From Sipunculus nudus (lineage: Eukaryota; Annelida; Sipuncula; Golfingiida; Sipunculidae): a stretch of 64,000 nt of DNA. The notes under the pieces are model-generated. The model made no database searches, was not told where the DNA came from, and saw nothing but the letters and a program-made list of their open reading frames with translations. The stretch spans positions 36,019,840 to 36,083,839 of the forward strand of contig CM049322.1 of assembly GCA_026874595.1 (NCBI GenBank), in the 5' to 3' direction. Position numbers and translations under genes: made by a program. Of the stretch, positions 1-12,920 are shown piece after piece. Position 1 is the first letter of the stretch. Every line of letters starts with the position of its first letter.

Positions 1-530
1 TTAACAGAGAAGACCTCATAACCGTGCTTGTACGCACCACTTTTGTAACATAGTACATACGATTAATAAGTGTAGCAACACTCCGTCAGGAGGGTATATG
101 TTTATCCCTGTTTGTGTGTTTGTGTGTTTAATCACAACACAACTCGCAATCTTGAACGTAATGTCAAATAAAATGCATATCGTTATGGGCCTATAAAGAA
201 TAAAAAAAATTTGGTGTGGATCCGGCACATATTCTAGATCCAGGAACATCATGAACAAATAGTCACAATTCTAAAGATCACTTATGCATGAATGAATCTG
301 GGCAGAATAAGTTAATTGTGGGGCCTTGCGTTAATTAAAATGTAGATTTGTAGTTGCATATGATTTTAATATATTCAAAATAATTTAAGTTTTGTGGCTA
401 TAGAAATAAATCTGAAAAAAGTATCGCGAAATAAAAGATGGACAGTTGTGGAACAGAGTAAAGAATTCGATGCTTGCAGTATTTACTGAAAATGTAAAAG
501 TATTGTTGTTTTATACAGCATTTTACTCAC
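1..530. other. AT-rich non-coding sequence downstream of lectin copy A
   Basis: No exon is recognisable on either strand. The two lectin-domain exons of the minus-strand lectin copy (exons at 1108-1165 and 531-812) should lie here or further left. The expected motifs (P-G-S-N-H-C-Y and the W-Y-D block) are absent, so they lie beyond the window edge or are lost. Confidence 0.5.
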
Positions 531-1165
531 CAGAGGGTAATATCATAGACAACCAACCAGTGTTCTGCGTGTGGGAGAAATTCGCTGTGTGTATTCGTGG
601 TGCAAGTAGTTGGCACATCCCAAGTTCACTTAAATTAATGGCAACACATGGTGGACCATACATGTAGTCGAGGCAGCGTTGGACACATTGTGTTAACGAG
701 TCATAGCCTCCACCGAGTAACACGCTGGTGATCACGTGGCCATTGTATGTGGTATCCCTTTTTCTATCAAGCAGAAACTCTCGTGAGAGAGAATGCTTGA
801 CATCGGAGGCCTCTGTTTAAAGAAGAAACGGAATATTTCAGTAATAACTATAAAACGGCTTTTTTGAATTTGCTAAATGCAGTACCGTGTTGGCCCAATG
901 AGTGTTTCTAAATGTTTGTCTATGCCTAGGCATTTTAAGCTTGAATTAAAAAAAAACGATGTGGCCACTGACTATAACTTACGTTTTCACATTATGTACT
1001 TAACCTTAAGTTGTATTGGATGATAAACATAGGTGTCATTAGAAAAACGGCGGTCATATAAGAAAAACAAGGTTACATCATTTAAGGGATAATTAACACA
1101 TACTTACTACAGGGAATTCGCAGTAACAGAAACAAAATCCCATGATTATAAATAGCATTCAACAT
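531..1165 (-). CDS. PAN/apple C-type lectin gene, copy A, 5' half (partial)
   Basis: Two exons of the array's lectin family on the opposite strand. Exon 1 (1165-1108) encodes a short hydrophobic leader with core GILFLLL and ends at a GTAAGT donor. An in-frame ATG at 1180 is an alternative start. Exon 2 (812-531, 282 nt) follows a TTTAAACAG acceptor and encodes an intact PAN/apple-like domain with four cysteines, including the CVAINLSELG block, ending at GTGAGT. Its length equals that of exon 2 in the two nearest plus-strand copies. The phase-1 junction is respected, though the split codon starts with A instead of the usual G. The gene is divergent from copy B. Lectin-domain exons are not found before the left edge, so the protein is incomplete here. 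Exon 2 is secure; the leader exon is a prediction. Confidence 0.65.
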
Positions 1166-1180
1166 ATTCGATATGGACAT

Positions 1181-2989
1181 AGACGTTTCCTGTATTCTTG
1201 ATCTGTTCTCTCTCTTTGGCTCAAAGTCTAGCACTCCACTATTTTATGGATACTACGGAAACAGATTTTTCCCTTGGCGTATAAAGCAACCGTGATTGTC
1301 CCTTAAGATACTAAAGAATAATTCAGATATCTTAACTGCAAAACTTCTATAGCAAACACGTATCCAAGGAACCGACAGACTAAGGGGATACAGAAAAAAA
1401 GCAACTATGAAATACTGCACATTCATTTCCGGTTTTCTACCCCGTCAGTCAGGTTTGTAAGAGATGACAAAGAAGGAACGTTTACTTTGAAGGCTTTGTA
1501 TGGAAAAGCGCACGACCAGGGGCTTAACAATATTCTATAGAAATGACACAGGATTTAGAAAAGCCGAAACGTGACTTATTAGTTTAGAACTTGAGGAGCA
1601 AGAAAGATAAGCGACTTATCTGAATATAAAAAAAATCGCTCGTCTCCAGTTTCGAATGACAACGAAAGATATATCGGTAGACTAACAAAGGTCTATCAAA
1701 TGAACGTTTCAAGAGACGGCAAGGACAAGATGTTCATATTGATCTGATCATCGAGCCACTTACCAAGGGTCCTTAGAGAAAACACTGGTAGATCAAATAT
1801 CAAACATGATTTATCGCCGGATAATTTCACATGAAACTTACATGCGTGCTTAATGCACAATCCTTTGTGTCAATAGTTACTAAATACTAGACCTTTGCCT
1901 TTCCCACAGCTGGAAAGCCTAAATGAGAAAAACACCATTAAGCTCATTACAAGGTTCTTTAAAGTACGTTTGCTATATATACGAAACATTAAGCCAGTTT
2001 CCCTGGCAATCGTCAAAATCTAGCTAGAAAACGAACCAATACATTTAAGTATTACGTTTTACCCTGAGTACGAAAGTTATGAATGGTTAGATGTGTCTAA
2101 GGTTAGCTTGATTAAGTAATCTGAAAACTAGCCCATTCGCACAGACTTATTAACACGCAAACCCACCCACGAAGCAAAAATCCATGGATTTCACTAACTC
2201 TTAAAATAACGATAATAATCGCTCTCCATGGATAATTTAACATTTTCTGGATAAAAGTTTTTTCTCAGCAATAATGACGATATTTCAGAGGTGTAAAATA
2301 TATGGTTCGATTATATTCAAATCCTATTGCAATATCCCTTCTCATCCTTTCCTAGAGAAGAATCTTGTTTGTGTCTTCGTATTGTATACTATGGGGCCAA
2401 CCAATCATACTTTAAGTTCAAATTATTCGTAAAACAACCACGGACGCATGATAAAAGTATAATAATAAAGAAGTAAGTTTTATTGTGTTCTCTACCATAA
2501 CAGCTCAATTTATATATGTTAAAATGAAAAGAAAAGTGCAAGCTAGGAGAATTTATGTTTGCATCTTTAAGTATAAAGTCTCTTTTGATCAACTCTCCTT
2601 GTGGAAAGGAAGACTGGATAACAAATGTAATAATCACCGTGAAACCAAGGTGGGTATGAATGGTTATGAGTTACATAGTGTTCTATATTGTACAATATCT
2701 ATATTGCAATATATGAACTCCACACAAAGGTTAATGCTAATACACTGTCATCCAGGAAGGATATACCGTAATATCAGAGAAAAAATAATTTCTGTTACCA
2801 AAACATATCAATACTTTCTTAATAATATAATACAGCAACTAAATGGCTTACATGTATCTGATATCTCACAGTAACAAACGATTATGTAATAATTACTTAC
2901 ATAACTATTTCCTATATTAGTTTTTGTCATGTTAGAATAGCCATTTGTGTGTGAGTGCGTGTCTCAGTTTCATATATATATATTTATAA
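1181..2989. other. Intergenic, no gene seen
   Basis: AT-rich sequence between the divergent lectin copy A and an inverted-repeat element. Open frames at 2485-2874 (+) and 2389-2637 (-) overlap each other and show no domain, signal peptide or splice context. I see no RNA gene or repeat. Confidence 0.4.
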
Positions 2990-4626
2990 TATGCAAATGT
3001 GTAAAATCAGTCAATTTGTAAATTGCCTGAAATTGTTTTAGTCAATTTTCAAATTGCCCGATGCACTTAGGCACTTTATAAAATGGCTGAATATTTTAGG
3101 CATTATACAAATTTACTGAAAAATTAGTCTGTTTATTTGACACATTGACTGAATCGATAAAGAACATTCCTTTGTTTCACATATTTCATTATTGTGAAAC
3201 AGGCATCGTCATTTAGTATAAGCAGCTTCTTTATGGTTGACTATATGCCTGTTTCTTCTTTCTAGGCTATTTATAAAGATTAGTGGTCACGTAATAAGAC
3301 CAAAATTCACCGATTGGTGAGGCGTAACCAGAATCAAATAGTTGAAATATGCAGACAATTATAACATTATTAAATATTCATACTCTATTTTACATCTCAT
3401 ATGGCTTCATATTTGCTTATGTCACATCGAGAATCAAGTACGATGGAAGCTTTTGATTTAATAAATCATTAAAAAACATTCAAATGTACAGTAAAATGCA
3501 TATGGAATGAATGATGTAGATTGTAGAATGATGAAGGATATGAAATACATGATTGAGATATTCTTAAGTGAGTAACAAAGGGTAGGGTTTAATTATAATT
3601 TAAACAACTGTATTTGCTTCTTTTAATGAGATTGTGGTCCACATTCTTTGATTCGAGCCAAACTGTCATGTCTGGTTGTGTTGGTTAGTCAACTGTCAAT
3701 AAGACATTGCAGACGTTGAATTAGGCGGGGAACAGGGGAGGGAGGACTTTAGGGGATATACTTTACTATCCCCCATATTGTAAAAGTATTTCAATTTGCC
3801 ATAAAATTAGATATTAAATAAACTGTGTAACAGTTTTCATCAACTATTAAAAGCGTGTATCGTTGAGAATTAACAAATAACTAACTTAACACAATGACTG
3901 ATTATATGGGATGAATCACTCTTATCCGTAACATTGTGCATAGAACCCAATTATTAAATATAAATAATATGATCCATGCAGATTTCGGGAATTTAAACAA
4001 AAACTTGAAGTTTTATTGTGACATACCAGCCGCGGATCCAAGGGTTCGGGAAGGGCTGTATCTCAGGAGACGACTTCCCTTAGTATTTTTAGGTCAAACA
4101 ATTATATATGTTGTTGGTTTATCAAGCTAGAATCTTCTTAGCTATTTAACATCAAAATAACGACAATTTTTCCCGCATTGAGGGAGGGGTTCACCCCTCC
4201 AACTCCTTCACCAAAAGTGCCAAAGAAAAATTTGCCCATAGATAAAATTAAATCAATTTTAAAAATAAATTTTACAAAATTATTTCTGCAAGAAGTAGAA
4301 TTAGGCAAAATTGACGCTTTTGATCAAATAAATTATTAATTTGTACAATAATGTGATGTCAAATGTATTTATGTTTTGTAAGAGTAAGGTATATGAAATT
4401 AAGGAATGTCATTTAAATCTTTGTAACCTTATAACAATTGTATTTTATTCTTTTTACATTTCAGTCAACGTGTCAAATAAAAGGGATGATTTTTTTTCCA
4501 GTCAATTTGTAAAATGTCTAAAAATTTTAGTCATTTTATAAAGTGCCTCAATGAATCAGGCAATTTATAAATTGACTAATAATTTCAGGCAATTTACAAA
4601 TTGACTGATCTTACACATTGACTGTT
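2990..4626. mobile_element. Non-autonomous DNA element with long terminal inverted repeats
   Basis: About 165 bp at 2990-3154 recurs in inverted orientation at 4460-4626. The arms share GTCAATTTGTAAATTGCCTGA, the block AGGCACTTTATAAAATG and an inner end TTATTTGACAC(A/G)TTGACTGAA. Within each arm the motif GTCAATTT repeats several times. The outer edges abut TATATA tracts, which hides any target duplication. The 1.3 kb interior has no transposase-like frame, but it holds a GC-rich stretch (3720-3745) and a small palindromic GGAGGGGTTCACCCCTCC at about 4183-4200. This fits a MITE or foldback-type element that relies on an enzyme encoded elsewhere. Superfamily is not assigned. Confidence 0.6.
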
Positions 4627-7600
4627 ATATATATACCGCAAGACAATTTTTTTCCGGTAATTGGCGTGGTTAGACCTATTGCATACATGTAACTTTTGCG
4701 AATTGTTTATTTTCACATTTTTACACACACACAAAACCAAATAAATGATTGAGATAGTTTAAATATACGTTAACGAAAGCCAAGCTGAGTTTTGGATGAT
4801 TGCGCAGGTCAGTTATGCATTAAATTGTGCTCACAAAATCAGGTTTGCGGTGTGTGGGGTGTCTTCGTATATAATCAGTGTTCAAACAATAACTATTAAG
4901 AGAGAGGAAAAGTATTTATAACGGTCATATACTCATTACCAACGAAGGGTCATCATACCCCACAGATGTCATCCCCTTTCTATTAATGTGATCTGCTTTA
5001 TGAACATTATGATAATATTTTCAAATTTTATGAGCTCAGTTCGGTGGGTTTTTTTTCTACGGTCAAAGAATTCAGTTCCCATTGACACTACACCTAGATG
5101 CAGACTTGTAAATAATATTTTTTATGTTTTTCTACGAAAATAATTATCCTTTTCACAGACGTCTTTTTCACTAAACTAAAATTCATAATTTTAATTTAAA
5201 TAGGTAAATATAAATTGAACCTCATAGCCTTTCACTGTAAATACCTTATTCCGAGACTGTTAAGGATTAAAGCATATTATTTTTGCGAACATTTAATATA
5301 CATGCTCGCACAAATTACATGCATGCTCGCACAAATTACATGCTTGCGAAAATTTCCGGTTTGAATTCTAGACAAATCTCCTCGTTAAGGTGAAACTAGG
5401 TCATGGTGACCCATATTCTGTGAGCTTTTGGCCAAAATATAAATTGAAAGTCATTCTACCAATTGTTCAAGGTTCCTTAACAAATATTTTACCCAGGCCA
5501 TAGCATATGTAATTAATACATGCAACAGTTGTATGTCGAATTCAGCTGAGCGTACCAGCCCGTGGGCCACTAGTTTACTTGTGTGTTGCCAGTCACATGT
5601 GACACGTAGACTTCAACCGGCCCGACTTGATTAAACAATATCCGGAGCAATACACAGAACCATGGTGAAAGAATTGTATTATTTAAGATAAGAATATATA
5701 ATAAGAATTGTACAGTAATAGAAACAAAGAAAAAAATCAAGAAGAAAGGCTTTGGGTTGATATTTTGTAAGTAACTGCGATGATACACGCTCCTCTAAAG
5801 CAAAATATATGACCACTTGAAACTTCCCCACAAAGTATGTACTTGTTTTAGGGGAACGTTCGTGGCATTCCCATGAGAGGATTTATGCTACTGATGGGAC
5901 GTACGTGATGGCAGGGTCGATATGGTTGTCATTGTCATTAGCCCTCAAACGGCCATTTCGGTCGACGCGTACCGAAACGGAACAGACACAGACAGCACAA
6001 GTGCGATTGCTGCTTCCGCCAGGACATATGCGTTCATTCCCGTTCACATGTGTGTGTAGGTGTGTGTTTGTGTGTGTGTTCAAAACATAACCCACAATCA
6101 TGAAGGAAATCCCTTTAAAGTTTCAGGTCTCCTCGGGGAAAGGGCCAAAAAAGAATCGACGTTATATATAAGCAAAACGAAATTCTACAGATGTATATTA
6201 AGTTTTAGATAAAGCACTACAAAATGGTAGCGGTAACCTAGACATTTATGATATTATATATATATATATATAATAATTAATTCGAATTGTCATTATCAAT
6301 TAGATGTATTTTGTCGTACGACAACACGGATACCCTTACCAATGTCTTATGTATCGTACATAGCGTCATGCCCGTTGATCTGATCAGTTGTTAAAAAAGA
6401 TACCCCTAAATACAATAACGGCCTCTGCCAGGAGATCAACGAGTCAGCATGTTCCATACTATTATATAAATCATAGAAGTGAAAATATATTTTGGTGATC
6501 AAGATGATCTCCGAAATTGAATATGTTCTTCAATGGGTGATATCCTTAACCTCCATAAAAATGTAATAAAACACAGTTAATAACTCTTTGAGTAAAGTTG
6601 CTCAGTGATAAACAAACATGGTGGAATGTAATATTTACATCACCGGTCGGCGGTGTAAAAAATCAATGGCTTTATATTATCGCAAGCTTTATATTATCTA
6701 GGCGTTCTAGGGCTTCTTTATATAAATACGATTATCTTGTGAGCGGATTTAGAGGGTCGTTTCTCCTCGTCTCCGGCCAAAAAAATTGGGAAAAGACGGA
6801 TATGATTAATTCTAAGTAGCGATGGATTTCGCTTTAATATACTCCTTAATGCGATATTCATCTATAACATCTATCAGCTCCCATGATAGGGGTGGATCGG
6901 GCCACCGACACATTTTATAAACAAGATTGCGATGCCTTTGGGCCGATGGCTTGAGCAAATAAGTTATACCGGCGGTGCCTTATGATATCTTAAATTAGGA
7001 ATATGGGGTAGATGAGGTATTGTGTTTGGTTTTGAGAACTACATTATCATGTGGCTAAATATAGTGAATGCAAGTAGTCGGTAATTAAAATTGAAGGCTG
7101 AAGACATCTGTTTTATAAAGATCGTTATACATTACCTATATATTCACAGTGCATTTTGCATTTTAGGTAATGGTGAAGTATGCACAGTTACCGACAAACG
7201 TTATTAATATTTTTTAGGATTGGCCTGGTTCATGGGGAGAATTTGCTTAAATATTCTTCTATTTAATCATCAGATATATTCTTCAACATATGTGATCGTG
7301 TCATTGTTGGTTTCCTGAGTAAAATACGCTGATAAATATGTTGCCAGGGACTTGTTTTGCAAACATTTGAATGACTGCATTATCACAATCACGTCTCTAC
7401 TTAATTGATTGTGTCTCCAGGGCCGCTCTCAAACAAGTGGTGGACCTGAAAGAATGTCCTGTTCCTCTTAAGGTACATGTACCTTGTCTTATCGACAGTT
7501 TGAAAGCTGTGCTCCTATTCATGGCGCCACGACTATACAAACATTCCTTACACAGCAGCACGCATGAAGCTTTTCTCCCTTGATATTTTATCATCTTCAC

Positions 7601-7690
7601 CCAACTATTGATATCAAAATATTGATGTTCTGAAAGTAAATATTGCTTACATTTTGTTACATACGTCAATACCACTCACGATAAGGGCTG
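4627..7690. other. Intergenic 5' flank of lectin copy B
   Basis: No gene recognised. Three items stand out. A CpG-rich patch at about 5935-6030 contains the imperfect hairpin TTTCGGTCGACGCGTACCGAAA. A short (TA)n tract lies at 6253-6272. Segments at 6890-7000 and about 7310-7540 have diverged counterparts at 43260-43370 and, for the second, at 26410-26620 and 44340-44500. Those counterparts also lie upstream of lectin units, so this is old duplicated flank. Confidence 0.4.
5935..6030. other. CpG-rich patch with hairpin
   Basis: A locally GC- and CpG-rich stretch in an AT-rich setting. It contains an imperfect inverted repeat TTTCGGTCGACGCGTACCGAAA near 5956-5977. Overlapping open frames exist on both strands but neither resembles a protein. 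Confidence 0.35.
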
Positions 7691-7716
7691 ATGTATTAAT
7701 GCAGTGTCTAAAAACT
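7691..7716 (+). promoter_or_regulatory. Conserved upstream element of lectin copy B
   Basis: The motif TATTAATGCAGT lies 140-150 bp before the start codon of copy B. Related sequence TATTTTTAATGCAGTATT precedes copies E, F and H by about 90 bp, and TTTTAATGCAGCATTT precedes copy C. Shared placement before copies that otherwise differ suggests a core promoter or leader element; function is inferred. Confidence 0.4.
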
Positions 7717-7840
7717 GCAAATGTTGCTTGTGGTATCTAACTTAAGTTCTGTAACGTAAGACTAACGATATCAGAAATGGTTATACAGCTTCTTGAAGTC
7801 AGAAGCTTGCAGATAGCATAACAAAGTATCAGTGACGAGT

Positions 7841-9884
7841 ATGTGGTCCATGTTGTGGTTTCTAATTCTGCAGTGTTATGTAATGGTCTATGGTAAGCTC
7901 TGATGATTTTATACATTAAATCTGAAATATCTTTAAAATACCTGCTCAGTTTCAAGGAAAATTACATTTTATAATTGTAAATATAAAAATATTTCCAGGA
8001 AATCGGTATATATATATATCCTTAAGTCCTATAAAAGATTGTCTCATGGATTAAACAAATAAAGTCTATTGTTAATTATAGTTTAAAATGTATCAACATT
8101 GAATGTTGCTTTGTATGGGGATTGTCAAGATCTATTTTTATTTAATCTCCATAACCTAGCTCTCCGTATATCACATTTTCATACATCGTCTGTGATGTGC
8201 AATGTGTCTTGTTTAGCTGAGTGCGATATTTAAAGAAAAAGAGGTTTGAAATAATTTTCCAGCTCACTATCGAAAAAAAAGAATAATATTTCCTTTGACC
8301 TATGATTAATATTTGAAATATGAAATGAATTATGAAAAGTCTGAACAAGTTTTGCTTATATTGAAATGTTAATAATATTAGATTTGATTACGAAGAAGGT
8401 ATGAATTAATTAAACGATTAGAGTAACTGTTACTGTTTATTTATTTCGTAGTGAGCCATTTTATCTTATCCTATGATTATGTGTACTCAGGCACTTTGGG
8501 AGCTTCTGCATCTCTGTCACCAGAAATTCTGTTGGATGGTAGAACAGACGAGACATACAATGGTCACCTGATTAAAATGTACCATTTGAACGGCGGCTAT
8601 GACGTAAAAACACTGTGCGTCCAATGGTGTCTGCTCTACACATCCGGGCCTGCATGCGTTGCCATTAATTTTAGTAAGAACGAAGAGTGTCAGCTCCTAG
8701 CGCCCCCTTTACACCCCGGCAATTCCACCTTCACTGAAAATGTTGGTTGGCAGTCCATGATGGTGACTTTTGGTAAGTATACGTCCACCTTAATGAAAAG
8801 AGAAAAAATATATTCCTATTATAATATTTTGTGTTTTGCAATGGCACATATATTAAGTGTGGCTTCCATAGAAAATAAAGATTGCATCTTACCATTCATA
8901 ATGTGTTTCATGGACACATGGGGTGGTCAATTCACCGTTCTCTTTTGGTAGCACGCGTTACTTTAATATCCCCTTCATAGTGACTAAGAGACATAAACAA
9001 ATGACAAATTTTTGGTATTATCGTATTTAAGGTTGATAAATCATGTCATGCTGCATGATAATACCGTATTAATTTTTCACCATTTTGTGAAGATTCTCCG
9101 TACCCATTGTGCATCCCCGGGAGTAACCACTGTTACCTAATTGAAGAGCGACAAAACGGAAAGTTCGGGGATGCTTTTGCATTCTGCAATGAGACGTTAG
9201 TTGCCATTCAGTCGGAATCAGAACACTTGTTTCTGACCCGTTCACTTCAATTCTACGGTGAGACCATTTCATATCACATGTACGTAAGAAACATGCTTGG
9301 GACATAACATGGAATGGATTAAACTTATGACGTAGCTTTTCACATAGGTTCAATACTAATATAGTCATATTCTACAGTGAGTTCTTGTACAAAAAGTTCT
9401 TAAGAGGAAAATCTATTTAATTTTTAGTTCATTTATATTTTGTTCAATGTAATCGTTTAATTGTTTAATTATTGTTTGGACGTTGAATAAAGGTACACAA
9501 TTCCAGAACCAGGCTGTTGTACCATGTCTGATTTTATAAAGGAGGATTGACTGAGATTATATTAAATTATTCAAAATTACGTTTTATAATCATTTTAACG
9601 AATACAATTTATTGATATAATTAGCATTTCTTAATTTTTAAATTCATATGTTTATATGCATTTCAGGCCTTAAAAATGTGGGATTCTGGACAGGGGCGAT
9701 GTACAGTCTTGCGACTGGAAAGCATGAATGGCATATCTCGGGAAGTCTCATTGGCATGACCTTCACTGCATGGGCTGTAGGACAACCCAGCAACACTATA
9801 CGCCCACGTATTCAGTTGCTAGGCGGGGTCTGGTATGACGCCGTTGCACCTGAGCGGCATCATTTTTTATGCGAGTCACAGTGA
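7841..9884 (+). CDS. PAN/apple C-type lectin, copy B, four exons
   Basis: Exons 7841-7892, 8491-8772, 9093-9257 and 9667-9884 join to 238 residues plus stop. Exon 1 starts MWSMLWFLIL, a signal peptide, and ends at GTAAGC. Exon 2 encodes a PAN/apple-like domain with cysteines in the pattern C-x3-C, C-VAIN, EEC. Exons 3 and 4 encode a C-type lectin-like domain with PGSNHCYLIEERQNG, FCNETLVAIQSESEHLFL, TFTAWAVGQPSN and the C-terminal FLCESQ. All introns are phase 1 with GT-AG ends. The domain lacks the usual inner disulfide pair: a residue other than Cys replaces the CV position, and WYDAVAPE replaces WND-x2-C. It also has QPS in place of QPD/EPN. The protein is probably secreted, as no membrane helix follows. 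Carbohydrate binding is uncertain. Confidence 0.85.
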
Positions 9885-11687
9885 CGGCATTATTTACCAT
9901 CGGGGCTGTAAGATGAAAAAGAGATGCATCGCATTGAAGAGTAAAATATTAAACCATGCTTCTCTGTCATATAATGTGGTCGCAAATAAAAATCTTTCCT
10001 CAATGCTCTCAGTCGAAAGAACCTTCCACCGTAGTGTGCAAACTATTTGCATTGATCTCTTATTATACAATGTTTCAATAATGAAAATGATATGCAATCA
10101 TAGACATGAAAAATCATTTTATATATTAAAGGAAGCATGTTCTATGTGTGTTTCTTTTCAAATGTAATAATAAAGTTTGAAACTATTATGAAGAGTTGAT
10201 TGCCTTGTCCGACTGCGATGCTGACACATTAATTGGGCGTCACTGTTGTGCTACAGGGAACAAAATACATGAGATGTTCGCCAATCTTTGACCCATTCCC
10301 AATGGACAAATGCGCATATTTAAAGACGTGTTACGCAAATTTTTCGATACTGTTACCTCATTCATTCTCGAATTATATTAACGATTATATCACAATAAGT
10401 TTATGATACATGAACCGTAGAATATAAAACAATTGACGTCAATTGATAGCAGAAGTTAATATATTGTTGGGCAAAGTGATTGAATTGTTTGTTGACTATA
10501 TAAATATAAAAACTTACCAGAGAAACCTCACACATATAAGTAAACCCTGTGTCCTCATGATTATTAAAAATATCCAGATATCACAGACCCTGTAGACTGT
10601 CCCTGTCAGAGAGCAAAAAGTTGGCTGCATTAACGGAGCTTCAATATATTTATCTATTATGAAATATTGTAGCTTATCAGGAGAAGGTGAATTTTTTTTT
10701 GTAATGCTCACTTTCTTAAAAGCTATGTTTTACTCCTATCATATTCTTAAATGCTGAAACAACCTTTACCATTCAAATTATTCTTCAAATAGCATCATTT
10801 ATCATTGAAGTGGGAAAAAGGAAAACATTTTAGACTACATTTGTACCATATGATAAACCTGAGGCATTTCTTGGTATAATTAAATTAAAAGAATCCATAA
10901 AATGATACACAAGGCCGACTCTATGCCTCAAACACTAGATAACTTGCACGTTAGGCACCTTTCTATCAGAATATGTACCTTAGGTGTTACCCGCGGCCAC
11001 ACAATTAACACTGTCATGTGTCATTACACGCAAACTGTCTCTGCATACTTGCATTGCCAGAGATAATTGCATCATATTATTGATATGAAACAAATTGCCT
11101 TTTCTTTTTTTATATAACTTTAAAATTTTGAGATTGAGAACTGACTCATGAATGATAACACTGATTTGAATGAATTAGTGTGGTGCAGCATAAGTACTGT
11201 GATCGGATGAGAACATTATTCTTTATGGGGAACAATCAAATGAAATGGATATTTCATGAACAAAAATGTTATTCCTAATAGGATAGCTGTGTGTGTATTC
11301 ACCATAATTCTAATCTATGGATCTTCAAGAGAATGATAGTGTCTCAACGTTTACTCATAACCACTTAAACACAATGAGATTTGAATTCATTATTTGTTTT
11401 TTTTTTCAGTGGAGTCATTTCTTCTCTATGGGTTACATGGGTTGAGGGTGTGAGGCTGGTCTGAACATTTTTCCTATTGATTTTTTTTCAATTTGCATGT
11501 ATAATGGGGAATACGTGTGCATGAATGTCGGTGAGGGTAGAGGTCTTTGGCAGGCTGGGTACATACCATATCTCTCCTGTAAAATCTGCCCTTTTAAAAC
11601 TGGAAATTTTAGTTTTCTCATAATATGATATTATGTTATTCTTGAGCACACTGAGAAGCTGACATTTAACTATGTTTGACCTATTTA
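9885..11687. other. 3' flank and intergenic sequence
   Basis: Holds the 3' UTR of lectin copy B up to the polyadenylation signal near 10169. A segment at about 10500-10640 (around TTGGCTGCATTAACGGAGCTT) has diverged counterparts at 26820-26970 and 44690-44815. No gene is seen; a minus-strand open frame at 10514-10711 lies across the duplicated segment and its counterparts do not keep the frame convincingly. Confidence 0.4.
10169..10174 (+). terminator. Polyadenylation signal, lectin copy B
   Basis: AATAAA about 285 bases after the stop codon at 9884, in an AT-rich 3' UTR. It is the first canonical hexamer seen after the stop. Confidence 0.5.
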
Positions 11688-12391
11688 GGGCCCCGCTTGA
11701 ATAAGCTGGTGCCTTATAGTAATCACCCTGTCAATCCATCTGTCTGTCTGTCCGTCTGTCCACAAATTTGTTTCGGTATTATAACTCCTGTTTGGATTGA
11801 CATCTGGATTTCAAACTTGACTTATATATGGCCCAATACTAAAACAGGAACCTTCTTGATTTTGGGGTAATTGGGTCAAAGGTCAAGGCCACAAGACTCA
11901 CATCTTTTATGAAGTTTGTAGATGCATTTTAAGCCAAAAGTTTCACCCCAATCCTTCCATCTTGCATAGATAGCTCACCTGCAAATAGGAGGAGATCCCT
12001 TTCGATTTTGGGGTCACAACATCACAGGTCAAGGTCACAGGAGCCATCTGTCCAAACATTTGTTTCCATATTATAACATTGATGACAACAGTGATTCCAA
12101 ATGATAACAGATGATATTGATTTCAACATCTCAAGTTCTTCACCGGATCATCCTACTGATTTATATGCTGACCAAGATTAGAATTTAATACATCAGATGT
12201 AAATATGCCTCTGCTGCTTGGGATGCTTCACTCCTTCACCTTCATACACTACTATCACTGATTCAGAACTAACATCTTAGTTCAGATATTTAAATATTTT
12301 TTTTGGTCAGTTTTCTCTGTCTCTGCATGTAATCAGTCCTTTATTACATTTGTAAAGCATATTTTAAGTCTATGGGCCTTTTGCGGGGCCC
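11688..12391. mobile_element. Dispersed-repeat-like element bounded by GGGCCCCGC inverted ends
   Basis: The 9-bp end GGGCCCCGC at 11688-11696 is matched by its inverse GCGGGGCCC at 12383-12391. The interior has a (TCTG/TCCG)n run (11739-11761) followed by text of the type GGGGTCAAAGGTCAAGGCCAC, repeated in variant form near 12008-12035. This style resembles multi-copy non-coding repeats common in mollusc genomes. No clear target-site duplication or coding frame is visible. Classification is tentative. Confidence 0.4.
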
Positions 12392-12796
12392 TTTCTGAAC
12401 TGTCAGTATTTTAGTTTTCTTCAGTAATAGATGTTTGTGGATATGTTTGGTCGTACAAGCCTGAGGCTACTTGCATTTATGTTTCACAGATATTTTTCAT
12501 AAAACTACATAAATCGTGTGTCTGAAAAGATCCGCTTTGATCTTAGCTCCTGCAAAGCGTCCCTGCATTAATTGCAGTTCCCTTTAAGGCATTTTCATGT
12601 ATATCTGATCGATAGTCTTACGTCGCTCTCCATCGTCAATGCTTTTAAGTTTATGAAAGCATTTCACAATTTTTTTACCAATTTTACTTTCCCATTATAG
12701 TTCAGCCATTGATGTTTTAAAGTGTTAAAAATGTTTTGTATGCAAGACCTTCAGAAAATAAAATTAGTACATTATCGCTATGGTGCAATGTCACGG

Positions 12797-12820
12797 TTTA
12801 AGATTTTAATGCAGCATTTA
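12797..12820 (+). promoter_or_regulatory. Conserved upstream element of lectin copy C
   Basis: GGTTTAAGATTTTAATGCAGCATTTATAAACG region, 100-120 bp before the start codon of copy C. The core TTTTAATGCAG is shared with the upstream regions of the other lectin copies. Probable core promoter or leader sequence; inferred from conservation only. Confidence 0.4.
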
Positions 12821-12920
12821 TAAACGTCGGTAGTCTAGTTCATGTTATGCACGTGAAGGTAAGAGCAAGACCAGGACATAGCCATATGAAGAGAGAAGAT
12901 AGGTAGAACTAAAACCTAGA

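Noticed and set aside
2485-2874. 129-codon open frame on the plus strand
   Set aside because: No domain, signal peptide, splice context or sensible composition; it overlaps an opposite-strand frame of similar size in AT-rich sequence.
5883-6101. Opposed open frames in the CpG-rich patch
   Set aside because: Both strands are open because of composition; the translations are arginine/threonine or GT-repeat artefacts with no family resemblance.
7371-7583. Open frame upstream of copy B with a diverged counterpart at 26500 and 44360
   Set aside because: Duplicated flank, but the counterparts carry indels that break the frame, so no coding signal.
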